64,000 bases of DNA from Streptomyces hiroshimensis (GTDB lineage: Bacteria; Actinomycetota; Actinomycetes; Streptomycetales; Streptomycetaceae): positions 248,001 through 312,000 of the forward strand of contig NZ_BMUT01000012.1 in NCBI RefSeq assembly GCF_014650335.1, in the 5' to 3' direction. The notes under the pieces are model-generated. The model did no database searches, had not been told where the DNA came from, and saw nothing but the letters and a program-made list of their open reading frames with translations. Position numbers and translations under genes: made by a program. Positions 17,578-26,150 of the stretch are shown one piece after another. Position 1 is the first letter of the stretch; every line of letters starts with the position of its first letter.

Positions 17578-18807
17578 TCACGGCAGGAAGTGGAACGACG
17601 GCGCCGGGTGCATCAGGAACTCGTGGTGCGAGATGTTCCAGGCGTACGCGCCCGCCATCGCGAAGGCGATCCGGTCCCCCGCCCGCAGCTCGGCGACCGG
17701 CACCGCCCGCGCGAGGACGTCCCGCGGGGTGCACAACTGCCCGCTGAGAGTGACGGGTTCGTCCAGCGCGGCCGGGCGCGGCCAGGGGCGCTCCCAGGTG
17801 TCCACGGACAGCACCGTGAAGGGGTGGTCGTGCCCCTTGGCCGCGGGGGTGCGCATGTGGTGGGTGCCGCCGCGGACGACCGCGAACGCCTCGCCGTGGC
17901 TGTGCCGGACGTCGATGACCTCGGTGACGTACCAGCCGCAGTGGGCGGCCAGTGCGCGGCCGGGCTCGATGCGCAGCCGGTAGCCCGGGTGCGCGGCGGC
18001 GAGAGCGGCGAGGCCCGCGCCGTAGGCGGCCCAGTCGAAGCGGGCGTGCGGACGGGCGTAGTCGACGGCCATGCCGCCGCCCACGTTCACCTCGTCCAGC
18101 CCGAGGCCGTGCCGGGCGTCCAGCTCGCGGGCCCAGGCCGTGACGCGGGCGGCGACGGCGAGCAGGGCGGGCGCGGGGAGTCCGCTGGCCAGGTGCGCGT
18201 GGATGCCGCGCAGCCGCAGCCGGGTGCCGCGCAGCAGGGGCAGGCACGCTTCGGCGCGGCGCGGGTCGAGGCCGAAGGGGCTGGGGCGGCCGCCCATGGC
18301 GAGGGCCGCGCCGGCCAGATCGCCGTGACCATCGCCCGGGCCTGCGCCTGTGCCTGTGCCTGTGCCTGTGCCCACAGGGAGGTTGACGCGCAGCAGGACG
18401 TCCACCGGCGCCTCGCCGGGGAGGGCGGCGGCGAGGGCGGCGAGCAGGCGCAGTTCGCTCTCGCTCTCCACATGGATGCGCTCGGCGCCCAGGTCGAGGG
18501 CGAGCCGCAGTTCCGCCTCGGTCTTGCCGGGCCCGCCGAAGGCGAGCGGCAGCTCGGGGACGGCCTTGCGGACGTGGGCCAGTTCGCCGCCGGAGGAGAC
18601 CTCGTAGCCGCTGACGTACGGGGCGAGGGCCCGCAGGAGCTCGGGGGCGGGGTTGGCCTTGGCCGCGTAGTACAGCTCGGTCTCCGGCGGCAGGGCCGCG
18701 CGCACTTCGGCGGCGTGCCCGGCCAGCGCCGTGAGGTCGTAGACGTAGGCGGGCAGCTCTGTACCGGGCAGGCCTGCGGCGTGCCCGGCGACGCGGGGAA
18801 GGATCAC
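17578..18807 (-). CDS. Type III PLP-dependent decarboxylase (siderophore operon)
   Basis: A 409-aa alanine-racemase-fold decarboxylase related to diaminopimelate/ornithine decarboxylases and to the siderophore enzymes PvsE and SbnH. The PLP lysine is in YYAAKANP (Lys50). GGGM and EPGRAL motifs bind the phosphate, and the C-terminal beta domain includes GAYAWNISHHEF. It begins at GTG 18807, which overlaps the synthetase stop as GTGA. It probably decarboxylates an amino acid or an amino-acid-citrate adduct to supply the amine or amino-alcohol part of the siderophore. An in-frame GCCTGT hexamer tract inserts Gly-Thr repeats near residues 145-156. Confidence 0.88.
   Translation of the reverse strand: MILPRVAGHAAGLPGTELPAYVYDLTALAGHAAEVRAALPPETELYYAAKANPAPELLRALAPYVSGYEVSSGGELAHVRKAVPELPLAFGGPGKTEAELRLALDLGAERIHVESESELRLLAALAAALPGEAPVDVLLRVNLPVGTGTGTGTGAGPGDGHGDLAGAALAMGGRPSPFGLDPRRAEACLPLLRGTRLRLRGIHAHLASGLPAPALLAVAARVTAWARELDARHGLGLDEVNVGGGMAVDYARPHARFDWAAYGAGLAALAAAHPGYRLRIEPGRALAAHCGWYVTEVIDVRHSHGEAFAVVRGGTHHMRTPAAKGHDHPFTVLSVDTWERPWPRPAALDEPVTLSGQLCTPRDVLARAVPVAELRAGDRIAFAMAGAYAWNISHHEFLMHPAPSFHFLP
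18340..18372. repeat. In-frame hexanucleotide microsatellite
   Basis: Four perfect GCCTGT units at 18346-18369 with a degenerate unit before. They encode alternating Gly-Thr in the decarboxylase on the opposite strand. Six-base units keep the frame, so the copy number could vary between strains without killing the gene. Confidence 0.7.
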
Positions 18808-20639
18808 GGTGCGGTGCTCCAGGTGGTCTCGGCGCGGGCGGCCGGGGTGGGGAGGTTCGCTGCGGTGAGGGCGGTCGTGGGAAGGCCGGTCGCGGGAAGA
18901 GCGGCCGGGGGGAAGGCGGCCGGGGTGAGGGCGGACAGCAGGTCCGGCACCAGGGGCGAGGGGATGCGTACGTAGCCGGCGCCCCGGTCGGCCTTGCGCT
19001 CCCAGCGGGTGAGCAGGTTGGCCTTGGCGGGCAGCGGCCCCCCGGCGACGAGTGCGCGCAGCAGCGGCGGGTTGCCGTGGGCGGCGGCGCGGTCGGCGAG
19101 GATGCGGCGGACCGCGGACCACAGCTCGGGCTCCAGGCGGGGGTGGCGGTCGGCGAGCGCGGCGAGCACCTCGGCGAGGTGGTTGACGACCAGGCAGTAC
19201 ACGACGCGGTCCCAGCCGCGCCCGGGGTCGTACGCCAGGGACCGGGCGACGTCCGCGGGGAGCGCCGCGAGGGCGGCGGCGTGGTGCCCGGGCAGCAGCT
19301 TGGTGCCCTCCAGGTCGCGGAAGAGGACCTGCCGGGGCATGCCGTCGGCGCCGACACCGAGGACGACGTTCTGCAGGTGGGGTTCGAGGACGACGCCGTG
19401 GTCGAAGTACGCCGCGAGCACCGGCGGGACGAGCAGCGCGAGATAGGCGTCCCACCAGGCGAGGGCCTCCGCGGGGCCGGTGCCGTGCAGGAGCCTGCCG
19501 AGGTGGGCGCCGCCGGTGGGGTACTCGTCGGCGACGGCGGCTGCCAGCAGCCCGGTGACGCCGGGGGCGAGGCGGGCGCCGAGCCCTTCGCGGACGATGA
19601 CGCCGAAGCCCTCGGCGAGTTCGCGGCTGCCGAGGCCGAGGGTGCGGTAGGCGGGCTCGCGCAGCAGGCCGGCGCCCGGGAAGCGGGCCGCGAGGCCGGC
19701 GGCGACGGGCTCCAGCAGGCGGGTGAGGGCGACGGCGCCGGCGAGCTCGTACTCGGCGTTCTTGCGCAGGCAGTTGGTGATGCGGACGTTCAGGCTGAAC
19801 TTGAGGAAGTCCCGGCCGTCGTAGAGCGTGCGCACGGACGCGGTCGGCTCGAAGGGCTCGCCGCCGGGGCCGAGGTCGAGGACGTCGCCGCGGGCGACGG
19901 CGGCGCGCAGCACGGGGTGGTCGCGCAGCATCGCGTACTGCCAGGGGTGGGCGGGCAGCAGCAGGTGGCCGTCGGGGACGGGCCGCTGCCGGTCGAGGGC
20001 GGCGAGGCCCCCGTCGGACGCGGTCTCCTGGCGTACGTGCTCCCGCCGCACGGCCAGGTGGTGCAGCGGGAAGCGGGCGCGGGCCTCGGGGGCGTAGCGG
20101 CCCCAGTCCTCCGCGGAGCCGGTGCGGGCCTTGGGCGTGGGGTGGAAGCGGTGGCCGAACAGGAGCGACTGCTCGGAGTCCATGTACGCGTCGGTACCGG
20201 CCGTGTCAGGGCCCGCCGCATCGGCACCCGCCGCGCCGCGCGGGGCGCGCAGGGCGCCGAGGGCCGCGGTGACGCCGGCGTGGCTCGCGGCCACCTGGCC
20301 GAGGAACTCCTCGTTACGGACCCCGGTGCGCAACTCCAGCTCGCGGTGGATGTGCTCGGCGAGGCCCTGCCACGTCAGTTCGGCCCAGATCCCGTCGCGC
20401 CGGCCGCGGACGGGACCGGTGAAGCGGTGCGCGCCGATCAGGGAGGCGCGCCGCAGCCCGACGCGGAGCAGGACGCCGCAGCGGGGCAGGCGCAGCAACA
20501 GGTGGCCGTCGGTGACGGCGGTCTGGTGCTCGGGCCCGGAGACCTCGCGGAGCAGGCAGTTCAGCAGGGTGTGGGCGACGACGTGGTCGGCGCCGGCCAC
20601 GCCGGGGACGGCGTCGGCGTCGGCAGATGCGGAGGACAT
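18804..20639 (-). CDS. NIS siderophore synthetase, IucA/IucC family (second in operon)
   Basis: A 611-aa NRPS-independent siderophore synthetase. Family motifs are intact: LLPAHPWQY (ATP-binding region), ASVRT, KFSLNVRITNCLRKN, EPHLQNVVLG and FRDLEGTKL, followed by the C-terminal FhuF-like helical region. The enzyme adenylates a carboxylate of citrate or a citrate derivative and condenses it with an amine or alcohol. It starts at ATG 20639, 106 bp downstream of the previous synthetase, and is coupled to the decarboxylase by a GTGA overlap. By analogy with PvsD and PvsB, the two synthetases probably act on opposite arms of citrate; which does which cannot be told by eye. Confidence 0.93.
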   Translation of the reverse strand: MSSASADADAVPGVAGADHVVAHTLLNCLLREVSGPEHQTAVTDGHLLLRLPRCGVLLRVGLRRASLIGAHRFTGPVRGRRDGIWAELTWQGLAEHIHRELELRTGVRNEEFLGQVAASHAGVTAALGALRAPRGAAGADAAGPDTAGTDAYMDSEQSLLFGHRFHPTPKARTGSAEDWGRYAPEARARFPLHHLAVRREHVRQETASDGGLAALDRQRPVPDGHLLLPAHPWQYAMLRDHPVLRAAVARGDVLDLGPGGEPFEPTASVRTLYDGRDFLKFSLNVRITNCLRKNAEYELAGAVALTRLLEPVAAGLAARFPGAGLLREPAYRTLGLGSRELAEGFGVIVREGLGARLAPGVTGLLAAAVADEYPTGGAHLGRLLHGTGPAEALAWWDAYLALLVPPVLAAYFDHGVVLEPHLQNVVLGVGADGMPRQVLFRDLEGTKLLPGHHAAALAALPADVARSLAYDPGRGWDRVVYCLVVNHLAEVLAALADRHPRLEPELWSAVRRILADRAAAHGNPPLLRALVAGGPLPAKANLLTRWERKADRGAGYVRIPSPLVPDLLSALTPAAFPPAALPATGLPTTALTAANLPTPAARAETTWSTAP

Positions 20640-20745
20640 GCAGCGGCTCCAGCGGGTGCGGACGTGCGGAGGAGGGCGGGGGTCCGGAGGAGGGCGGGGG
20701 CGGCGGCCGCGCGAGCGGGGCGGCGGCGGCGGTCCGGGACCGCCG

Positions 20746-22581
20746 TCACCCGGCGCCCCGGAGGTAGTTGGGCCCCTGAACGTAGTGCTTGTTGATGTCG
20801 GCCGCGCCGGAGCGCTCCTTGGTGAGCAGGGTGCCGGCGGTGACCATGGCCTTGACCGGCAGCCGGTCGGCGTCGAGGACGCGGGCGCGCAGGACGGCGG
20901 CGGCGCCGGGGGCGCTGCGGGCGGCGCGCTCGACGGCCTCGGCGAGGCGGTCGCGCAGGCGGGCGAGGAGGCCGTCGAGGGGGGCGCGGCCGAGCCGGGC
21001 GAGTTCGAAGAGGGGGGCCGCGGCGCACAGGTGGACGGTGATGGTGGCGAAGACGTCGGCGACCGGGCCGTCGCCCGCGACGAGGATGCGCCGGTCGTCG
21101 AAGCCGAGCAGGTCGGCGGCCTCGCCGCCGAGCCGGGCGGCGAGGCGCACGCTGTGCACGCGCGGCCCGTCGTTGTCCTTCAGCAGCAGCCGCATCCGGG
21201 TCCGCCCGCCGGGGGCGTCGAGGACGAGCGAGGTGTTCTGCTGGTGGGATTCGAGCGCGATGCCGTACGTGAAGAGGGTGGTGTGCCAGTCCAGGAGGAG
21301 GGTGAGGTAGGCGTCGAGGAGGGCGGCGAGGGAGCCCCCGTAGTAGCGGTCGGCGAGTTCGTCGGCGACGAGGGCGCCGCCGGGGGCGCGGGCGAGGAGG
21401 GCGGCGACGGGCAGCACGTGCGCGTCCTGCAGCCCGGCCGGGTGGCGGCGGGCGAGGACGGCGAGGAGCTCGTGGTCGGACTGCAGGTGGGTGCGTTCGT
21501 CGGCGAGGAGGACCTGCCCGGCGAAGCGCGGCTCGTGGGCGGTGATCTCTTCGAGGAGGCGCTGGCCCACCTCGCCGTCGAGGAGGGTGCCGGGCTTGAT
21601 GGTGCGGCGGTTGCGCAGGCCCAGGGTGGCGGTGGCGAGGGGCAGTTTGAGGTGGACGGCGGGGTCGTCCGCGACGGCGACGGTGCGGGTGGAGAGCGTG
21701 GGCAGCACCTCCAGCCAGGGCTTCTCGGCGATGCGGGCGGAGCCGTTCAGGCCGGCCGAGCGCAAGGCCGCGTCGAGGGGGCCGGCCGCGACGAGGGGGT
21801 GGACGGGCAGCGCGAGGTGGGTCGCGTCGATGCCGCGCAGGCCGAGCGCGGCGGGGGTGGGCCACCAGTGCGGCAGCCCGGCCCGGTCGCCGCGCACGGC
21901 GCCGTGCGGGAGGGCGAGCCAGCGCAGGGCGAAGAAGGGGTGGAACTCGGGAGCGTACGCGCGCAGTTCGTCCTCGCTGAGACCGGCCCGGGAGCGGCCG
22001 GTGGGGTAGACGGGGTGGTCGCGGTAGGCGGCGAGGGTGTCGTAGGCGAGGGAGCCGCGCAGGCCCGTCCAGCCGGCGGTGCGGCGGCCGTACGCACCGG
22101 CCAGCTGCGCGGTGACGCCGTCGCGCACGCGGTCGTGCAGGCGCGCGGCGGCCAGGGCGTCCTCGCACTCGGCGAGGAAGGAGTCGTAGCCGGGCCGGTC
22201 TTCGGGGGGTGCGGCGGCGCGCAGCCGGGTGAGGACGGGGCGCAGGCCGGTGAGGATGCCGCCGGCCGTCTCGACGAGCGGTTCGCGGGCCTGGATCTCG
22301 CACTGGAAGCCCTCGGGGCCGACGGGCAGCAGGAGGGTCTCGCCGGCGGTGCGCAGGTGGAGCCAGTCGCCGTCGGGGCGGTGTTCGGTGAGGGCGTGGC
22401 GGCGCAGGCCGTAGGCGTCCTCGCGGAGGAGGGCGCTGAGGACGCGGCGCAGGAGGTCGTCCTCCACGACGTCCGTGAGGGCCGGGGCAGCCGGGATGTC
22501 CGTGGCGGCTGTGGCGGCTGTGATGGCCGTGGCGGCTGTCGCGGCTGCCGCGGCCGTAGCGCCCGTGCTGGTCAGGCTCAT
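20746..22581 (-). CDS. NIS siderophore synthetase, IucA/IucC family (first in operon)
   Basis: A 611-aa IucA/IucC protein starting at ATG 22581, overlapping the ATP-grasp stop as ATGA. Motifs include TLSTRT, HLKLPLATATLGLRNRR, ESHQQNTSL and KDNDGPRV. The first motif reads HPLV rather than HPWQ, so this paralogue is more diverged and may use a different carboxylate from its neighbour. The extreme N-terminus (about residues 2-30) is an Ala-Thr repeat encoded by GGCTGT-like units and is probably unstructured. It is expected to be cytosolic and part of the same citrate- or ketoglutarate-based siderophore pathway. Confidence 0.92.
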   Translation of the reverse strand: MSLTSTGATAAAAATAATAITAATAATDIPAAPALTDVVEDDLLRRVLSALLREDAYGLRRHALTEHRPDGDWLHLRTAGETLLLPVGPEGFQCEIQAREPLVETAGGILTGLRPVLTRLRAAAPPEDRPGYDSFLAECEDALAAARLHDRVRDGVTAQLAGAYGRRTAGWTGLRGSLAYDTLAAYRDHPVYPTGRSRAGLSEDELRAYAPEFHPFFALRWLALPHGAVRGDRAGLPHWWPTPAALGLRGIDATHLALPVHPLVAAGPLDAALRSAGLNGSARIAEKPWLEVLPTLSTRTVAVADDPAVHLKLPLATATLGLRNRRTIKPGTLLDGEVGQRLLEEITAHEPRFAGQVLLADERTHLQSDHELLAVLARRHPAGLQDAHVLPVAALLARAPGGALVADELADRYYGGSLAALLDAYLTLLLDWHTTLFTYGIALESHQQNTSLVLDAPGGRTRMRLLLKDNDGPRVHSVRLAARLGGEAADLLGFDDRRILVAGDGPVADVFATITVHLCAAAPLFELARLGRAPLDGLLARLRDRLAEAVERAARSAPGAAAVLRARVLDADRLPVKAMVTAGTLLTKERSGAADINKHYVQGPNYLRGAG

Positions 22582-23849
22582 GACAGGATCTCCCAGCGCT
22601 CTGCGGCCAGGAAGGCCTCGACCGCCTGGTCGATCCGGCCCTGGTCGGTTCCGGTCGCCCTGATGACGCCGAGGTAATCGCGGTTGGTGCGGCGGAGCGG
22701 GTGCGTCTCGCCGGTGCCGCGCAGCGGGCGGTAGACCAGCCGTACGCCGTCGCGCTCGGTCTCGCTCGCCGGGGGCGCCTTTTCGAGCGTGCCCCCGCGG
22801 TCCGTGCAGACGTACTCCACGCGCGCCCGGCCGTCCGTCCGTGCACCGAGGTCCGCGGGCAGCGGCTCGCCGAGGTGGGTGCGCAGGATGTGCTCGAAGA
22901 GGGGGATGCCGAGAACGTCGGCGAGGGCCAGGTCGCACTGGTCACCGATGGCGCGGTAGTTGACCTCGATGAGGCGGGCGCGGCCGCCCTGCACGACGTA
23001 CTCGGTGTGGCAGGCGCCGAAGCCGACGCCGAGGGCGCGCAGCTGGGTGACGACCTGCCGCGTGTGCGGCTGCGGGAGCGCGGGCAGCAGGGTGAGGCGC
23101 TCCTCCACGAAGTGCGGGGGCGGGGAGAGTTCGGTGCGGAAGGCGCCGAGGGTGTGCAGCGTGCGGCCGTCGCCGAGGGTCTCCAGGGTGTGCAGCTCGC
23201 CCTCCAGGTACTCCTCGACGACCAGGGAGGCGCCGGGTCTGCGGCGGCGGATGTCGTGGCAGCGGCGGACGAGGTCCGCCGCGTCCTCGGCGAGCACAAC
23301 GTCCTCGCCGGCCACGCCCTCGCGCGGCTTGACGACGCAGGGGAAGGGCAGCCCCCGGGCGGCGAGGGCCTCCGGCTCGTCGTCGGGCCCGAGTTCGGCG
23401 GAGTACACGGCGTCGGCGCCGGCCGCGGCGAGGCGGCGGCGCAGCAGGGCCTTGTTCTTGGTGTCGAGGGCGGCGCGCCAGTCCTTGCCGGGCAGGCCGA
23501 AGTAGCCTGCGGCCAGGGCGGCCTGGGGCTGGAGGTGGTCGCTGTTGGTGAAGACCGCGTCGGGGGGCGCGGTCCGCCCGAGCGCGGAGATCCGGCCGAT
23601 GACCTCGCGGAAGTCTTTGACGTCACAGCCGACGAGGGTCAGTCCGGGCAGCTTGCCGCCGTCGGCCACGCTCTGCTCGTAGGCGCGGCGGTGGGCGGCC
23701 GGCTGGTCGGTGAGGAGGGTGACGTCCAGCCCGAGGCGGGCGGCCGCGGGCAGGAACCCGTGGGTGACGGAGTCGGTCGGGTTGAGGGCGAGGAGATGAA
23801 GCCGCACGGGGGTGCGCCTTTCGGCAGGCTGCGGGGCGGGCTCGTTCAC
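22578..23849 (-). CDS. ATP-grasp ligase of the siderophore operon
   Basis: A 423-aa ATP-grasp amide ligase. The N-terminal domain is followed by the ATP-binding segment PFPCVVKPREGVAGEDV and the metal-binding LIEVNYRAIGDQCDLAL. It is comparable to PvsA of vibrioferrin synthesis, which joins an amino acid to a carboxylate before the NIS synthetases act. It is the first gene after the iron box. GTG 23849 has no visible RBS; GTG 23807 has AAAGG nine bases upstream and begins the natural beta-strand VRLHLLALNP, so the true start may be 23807. Four-base overlap with the next gene shows an operon. Confidence 0.88.
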   Translation of the reverse strand: MNEPAPQPAERRTPVRLHLLALNPTDSVTHGFLPAAARLGLDVTLLTDQPAAHRRAYEQSVADGGKLPGLTLVGCDVKDFREVIGRISALGRTAPPDAVFTNSDHLQPQAALAAGYFGLPGKDWRAALDTKNKALLRRRLAAAGADAVYSAELGPDDEPEALAARGLPFPCVVKPREGVAGEDVVLAEDAADLVRRCHDIRRRRPGASLVVEEYLEGELHTLETLGDGRTLHTLGAFRTELSPPPHFVEERLTLLPALPQPHTRQVVTQLRALGVGFGACHTEYVVQGGRARLIEVNYRAIGDQCDLALADVLGIPLFEHILRTHLGEPLPADLGARTDGRARVEYVCTDRGGTLEKAPPASETERDGVRLVYRPLRGTGETHPLRRTNRDYLGVIRATGTDQGRIDQAVEAFLAAERWEILS

Positions 23850-23864
23850 GAGAGAGACCCTAAG

Positions 23865-23883
23865 TTAGGTAAGGCTTACCTTG
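23865..23883. promoter_or_regulatory. Iron box (IdeR/DmdR1-type) upstream of the siderophore operon
   Basis: TTAGGTAAGGCTTACCTTG matches the actinobacterial 19-bp IdeR/DmdR consensus (TTAGGTTAGGCTAACCTAA) at 15 of 19 positions, including the central symmetric core. It lies 16 bp upstream of the GTG at 23849. Repression under iron sufficiency is the expected outcome. Confidence 0.85.
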
Positions 23884-23947
23884 TCAATTCCCGCCGGATC
23901 GCACACCCGCAATTGCCCTCAATGCCCATTTCACGAGCCTTCGAGCG

Positions 23948-25603
23948 TCAACTACCCAGCCCGATCCGCCGATAGCGCGCACGCCGGTCGGCCAGACGTT
24001 CGCCCTGCTCACGCGCGCCGAGGGCGGCCATCTCGGCACCGAGGAGGGCTCCCAGGCGCGGCAGGAAACCGTCGGTCCCGCCCACCGTTCCGGCTTCCGG
24101 CCCGGCTTCCGGCCCGGCCTTCGCCCCGGCCTCCGGCTCCTCGACCACGAGATCCACGATCCCGTGCGCCAGGAGGTCCGCGGAGCGCACGCCCTGCCGG
24201 GCGGCGATCTCGTCGGCGCGGTCCGTCGTGCGGTACAGGATCGCCGAGGCGCCCTCCGGCGGCAGCGGCGACAGCCACGCGTGCCGGGCCGCGACGACCC
24301 GGTCCGCGGGGAGCAGCGCGAGCGCGGCGCCGCCCGCGCCCTGGCCGAGCAGCAGGCACAGCGTCGGCGCCGGCAGGGTCACCAGATCGGCCAGGCAGCG
24401 CGCGATCTCCCCGGCCAGGCCGCCCTCCTCGGCCTCCCGGGACAGCGCCGCGCCCGCCGTGTCGACCACGGTGAGCAGCGGCAGGCCCAGCTCGGCGGCG
24501 ATCCGCATCCCGCGCCGGGCCGCCCGCAGACCGGCCGGCCCGAGCGCCTGCCCGAGCGCCTGCCCGGCGGTACGGCTGCCGCGGTCGTGACGGCTGCCGC
24601 GGTCGTGGCCGAGTACCACGCAGGGCGTGCCGCCGACGCGGGCGAGCGCGAGGAGCAGCCCCGGGTCGCGCTCCCCCGCGCCCGTACCGCTGAGGAGGGT
24701 GACATCGCCGGCCGCGGCGTCCAGCAGCTCGCGTACGCCGGGCCGTTCGGGATCCCGGGAGCGGCGAATCGATTCGGCGGCGGAGGGGACGGGACCGGCG
24801 GCAGCGATGCCGGGAATGCCAGGGATGCCACCGGTGGCGGACGCCCCCGGACCGGGCCGTCCCGGCGGGCGCCCGCCGCGCCCGTCCCGCTCACCGGCCC
24901 CGCCGCCGCACAGCACCGCCAGCGCCCGGGCCACGGTCCCCGGTAGCTGCCCGGCCGTCAGTACGGCGTCCACCAGCCCGTTGGCCAGCAGGTTCTCCGC
25001 GAGCTGGACGCCCGGCGGGAACTCCTCGCCGTAGAGGGCCTCGTGGACGCGCGGGCCCAGGAAGCCGATGAGAGCGCCCGGTTCGGCGGAGGTGAGGTGG
25101 CCGAGGGAGCCCCACGAGGCGAGGACGCCGCCCGTCGTGGGGTGCCGGAGGTGGACGAGGTAGGGCAGGCCCGCCGCCTTGTGGTCGGTGATCGCGGCCG
25201 CGACCTTGACCATCTGCAGGAAGGCCACCGTGCCCTCCTGCATCCGGGTGCCGCCCGACGCCGGCGCCGCGAGCAGCGGCAGCCGCTCGGCCGTGGCCCG
25301 CTCCACGGCCCTGACCAGCCGCTCCCCCGCCGCGACGCCGATCGACCCGGCCAGGAAGCGGAACTCGCAGGCCACCACGGCCACTCGGCGGCCGCGGACC
25401 CGGCCTTCGCCGGTGACGACCGACTCGTCGAGGCCGGTGCGCTCACGTGCGGCGATGAGGTCGGCGCGGTAGGCGGGGTCGTCCGTCGTGATGCCGACGG
25501 GCTCGTCCCAGCAGTGCCAGCTGCCGGGGTCCACCACGGCGCCGATGAGGTCGAGGGCAGGGGTGCGGGGGCTGCTCGCGTCCGCAGGGCTGCTTGCGTC
25601 CAT
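23948..25603 (-). CDS. Fused carboxyltransferase (AccD-AccA type)
   Basis: A 551-aa protein with two crotonase-like carboxyltransferase halves. The N-half (about 15-225) reads like AccD without its zinc finger: FRFLAGSIGVAAGERLVRAVE, then GGTRMQEGTVAFLQMVK. The C-half (about 290-540) reads like AccA, with VVDTAGAALSREAEEGG, LLGQGAGGAALALLPADRVV and a final PPEGAS region. A glycine/proline linker joins them. The expected reaction is transfer of CO2 from carboxybiotin to acetyl-CoA or another acyl-CoA. No biotin carboxylase or BCCP gene is nearby, so partners must come from elsewhere. It lies four bases after the Lrp gene on the same strand. Confidence 0.87.
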   Translation of the reverse strand: MDASSPADASSPRTPALDLIGAVVDPGSWHCWDEPVGITTDDPAYRADLIAARERTGLDESVVTGEGRVRGRRVAVVACEFRFLAGSIGVAAGERLVRAVERATAERLPLLAAPASGGTRMQEGTVAFLQMVKVAAAITDHKAAGLPYLVHLRHPTTGGVLASWGSLGHLTSAEPGALIGFLGPRVHEALYGEEFPPGVQLAENLLANGLVDAVLTAGQLPGTVARALAVLCGGGAGERDGRGGRPPGRPGPGASATGGIPGIPGIAAAGPVPSAAESIRRSRDPERPGVRELLDAAAGDVTLLSGTGAGERDPGLLLALARVGGTPCVVLGHDRGSRHDRGSRTAGQALGQALGPAGLRAARRGMRIAAELGLPLLTVVDTAGAALSREAEEGGLAGEIARCLADLVTLPAPTLCLLLGQGAGGAALALLPADRVVAARHAWLSPLPPEGASAILYRTTDRADEIAARQGVRSADLLAHGIVDLVVEEPEAGAKAGPEAGPEAGTVGGTDGFLPRLGALLGAEMAALGAREQGERLADRRARYRRIGLGS

Positions 25604-25607
25604 GCCG

Positions 25608-26069
25608 TCACCCTGCCACGAGCGGCCCCACCACGTCCTTGGTCACGTGCTGGTAGATCACGGAACTGCGGAAGTCCACGACCTCGCGGCGCCCGGAGAA
25701 GCGATCCATGAGGAGGCTGTGCAGCCCGTCGACCTCGGGCACGGCGACGTGGACGAGGAAGTCGTCCCCGCCCGCGACGACGTACACGTTGAGCACCTCG
25801 GGCAGCCCGATGAGATACGCCTTGAAGCCCTCGATGACCTCCCGGCTCATCGGCCGGATCCGTACCGAGAGCAACGCCTGCACCGGCCGCCCCAGCGCCC
25901 TCAGGTCGACCGTGGCGCGGTACCCGGTGATCACTCCGCGCTGACGCAGCGCCCGCACCCGCTCCAGGCAGGTGGAGGGGGCGATTCCGAGGGTGCGGGC
26001 GAGATCGCGGTTGGTCTGCCGTGCATCACGCTGCAGTTCCCTGACGATCGCCGAATCTATGTCGTCCAT
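25608..26069 (-). CDS. Lrp/AsnC family regulator
   Basis: A 153-aa regulator. The N-terminal helix-turn-helix (MDDIDSAIVRELQRDAR, then LARTLGIAPSTCLERVRALRQRGVITGY) is followed by the RAM ligand-binding domain (ALLSVRIRPMSRE and VYVVAGGDDFLVHVAV). It probably senses an amino acid and regulates the divergent permease and possibly the downstream carboxyltransferase, with which it appears to form an operon. A 15-bp palindrome between it and the permease is a likely operator. Confidence 0.93.
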   Translation of the reverse strand: MDDIDSAIVRELQRDARQTNRDLARTLGIAPSTCLERVRALRQRGVITGYRATVDLRALGRPVQALLSVRIRPMSREVIEGFKAYLIGLPEVLNVYVVAGGDDFLVHVAVPEVDGLHSLLMDRFSGRREVVDFRSSVIYQHVTKDVVGPLVAG

Positions 26070-26092
26070 GGGGCCACATCATGCCGCACGCA

Positions 26093-26107
26093 CCGAATTT
26101 CGTTCGG
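26093..26107. promoter_or_regulatory. Palindrome in the lrp-permease divergent region
   Basis: CCGAA, 5 nt, TTCGG: a perfect 15-bp dyad in the 81-bp divergent region. The length matches typical Lrp/AsnC half-site pairs. Position suggests shared control of both genes; binding is inferred. Confidence 0.5.
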
Positions 26108-26150
26108 CGGCTGCGCTTTCTCGCTACTGGTCCGGCTAACTTCACCCCCC

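Noticed and set aside
14956..18975. 1339-codon open frame opposite the asparagine synthetase and decarboxylase genes
   Set aside because: It consists of low-complexity Gly/Val/Glu-rich text, typical of an antisense frame of GC-rich genes with strong motifs on the other strand.
24830..24870. Possible Gly-Ile-Pro repeat in the carboxyltransferase linker as a dispersed repeat copy
   Set aside because: It is a short linker repeat (GIPGIPG) and does not carry the CGGCACC and GCGGCGG ends of the repeat family.
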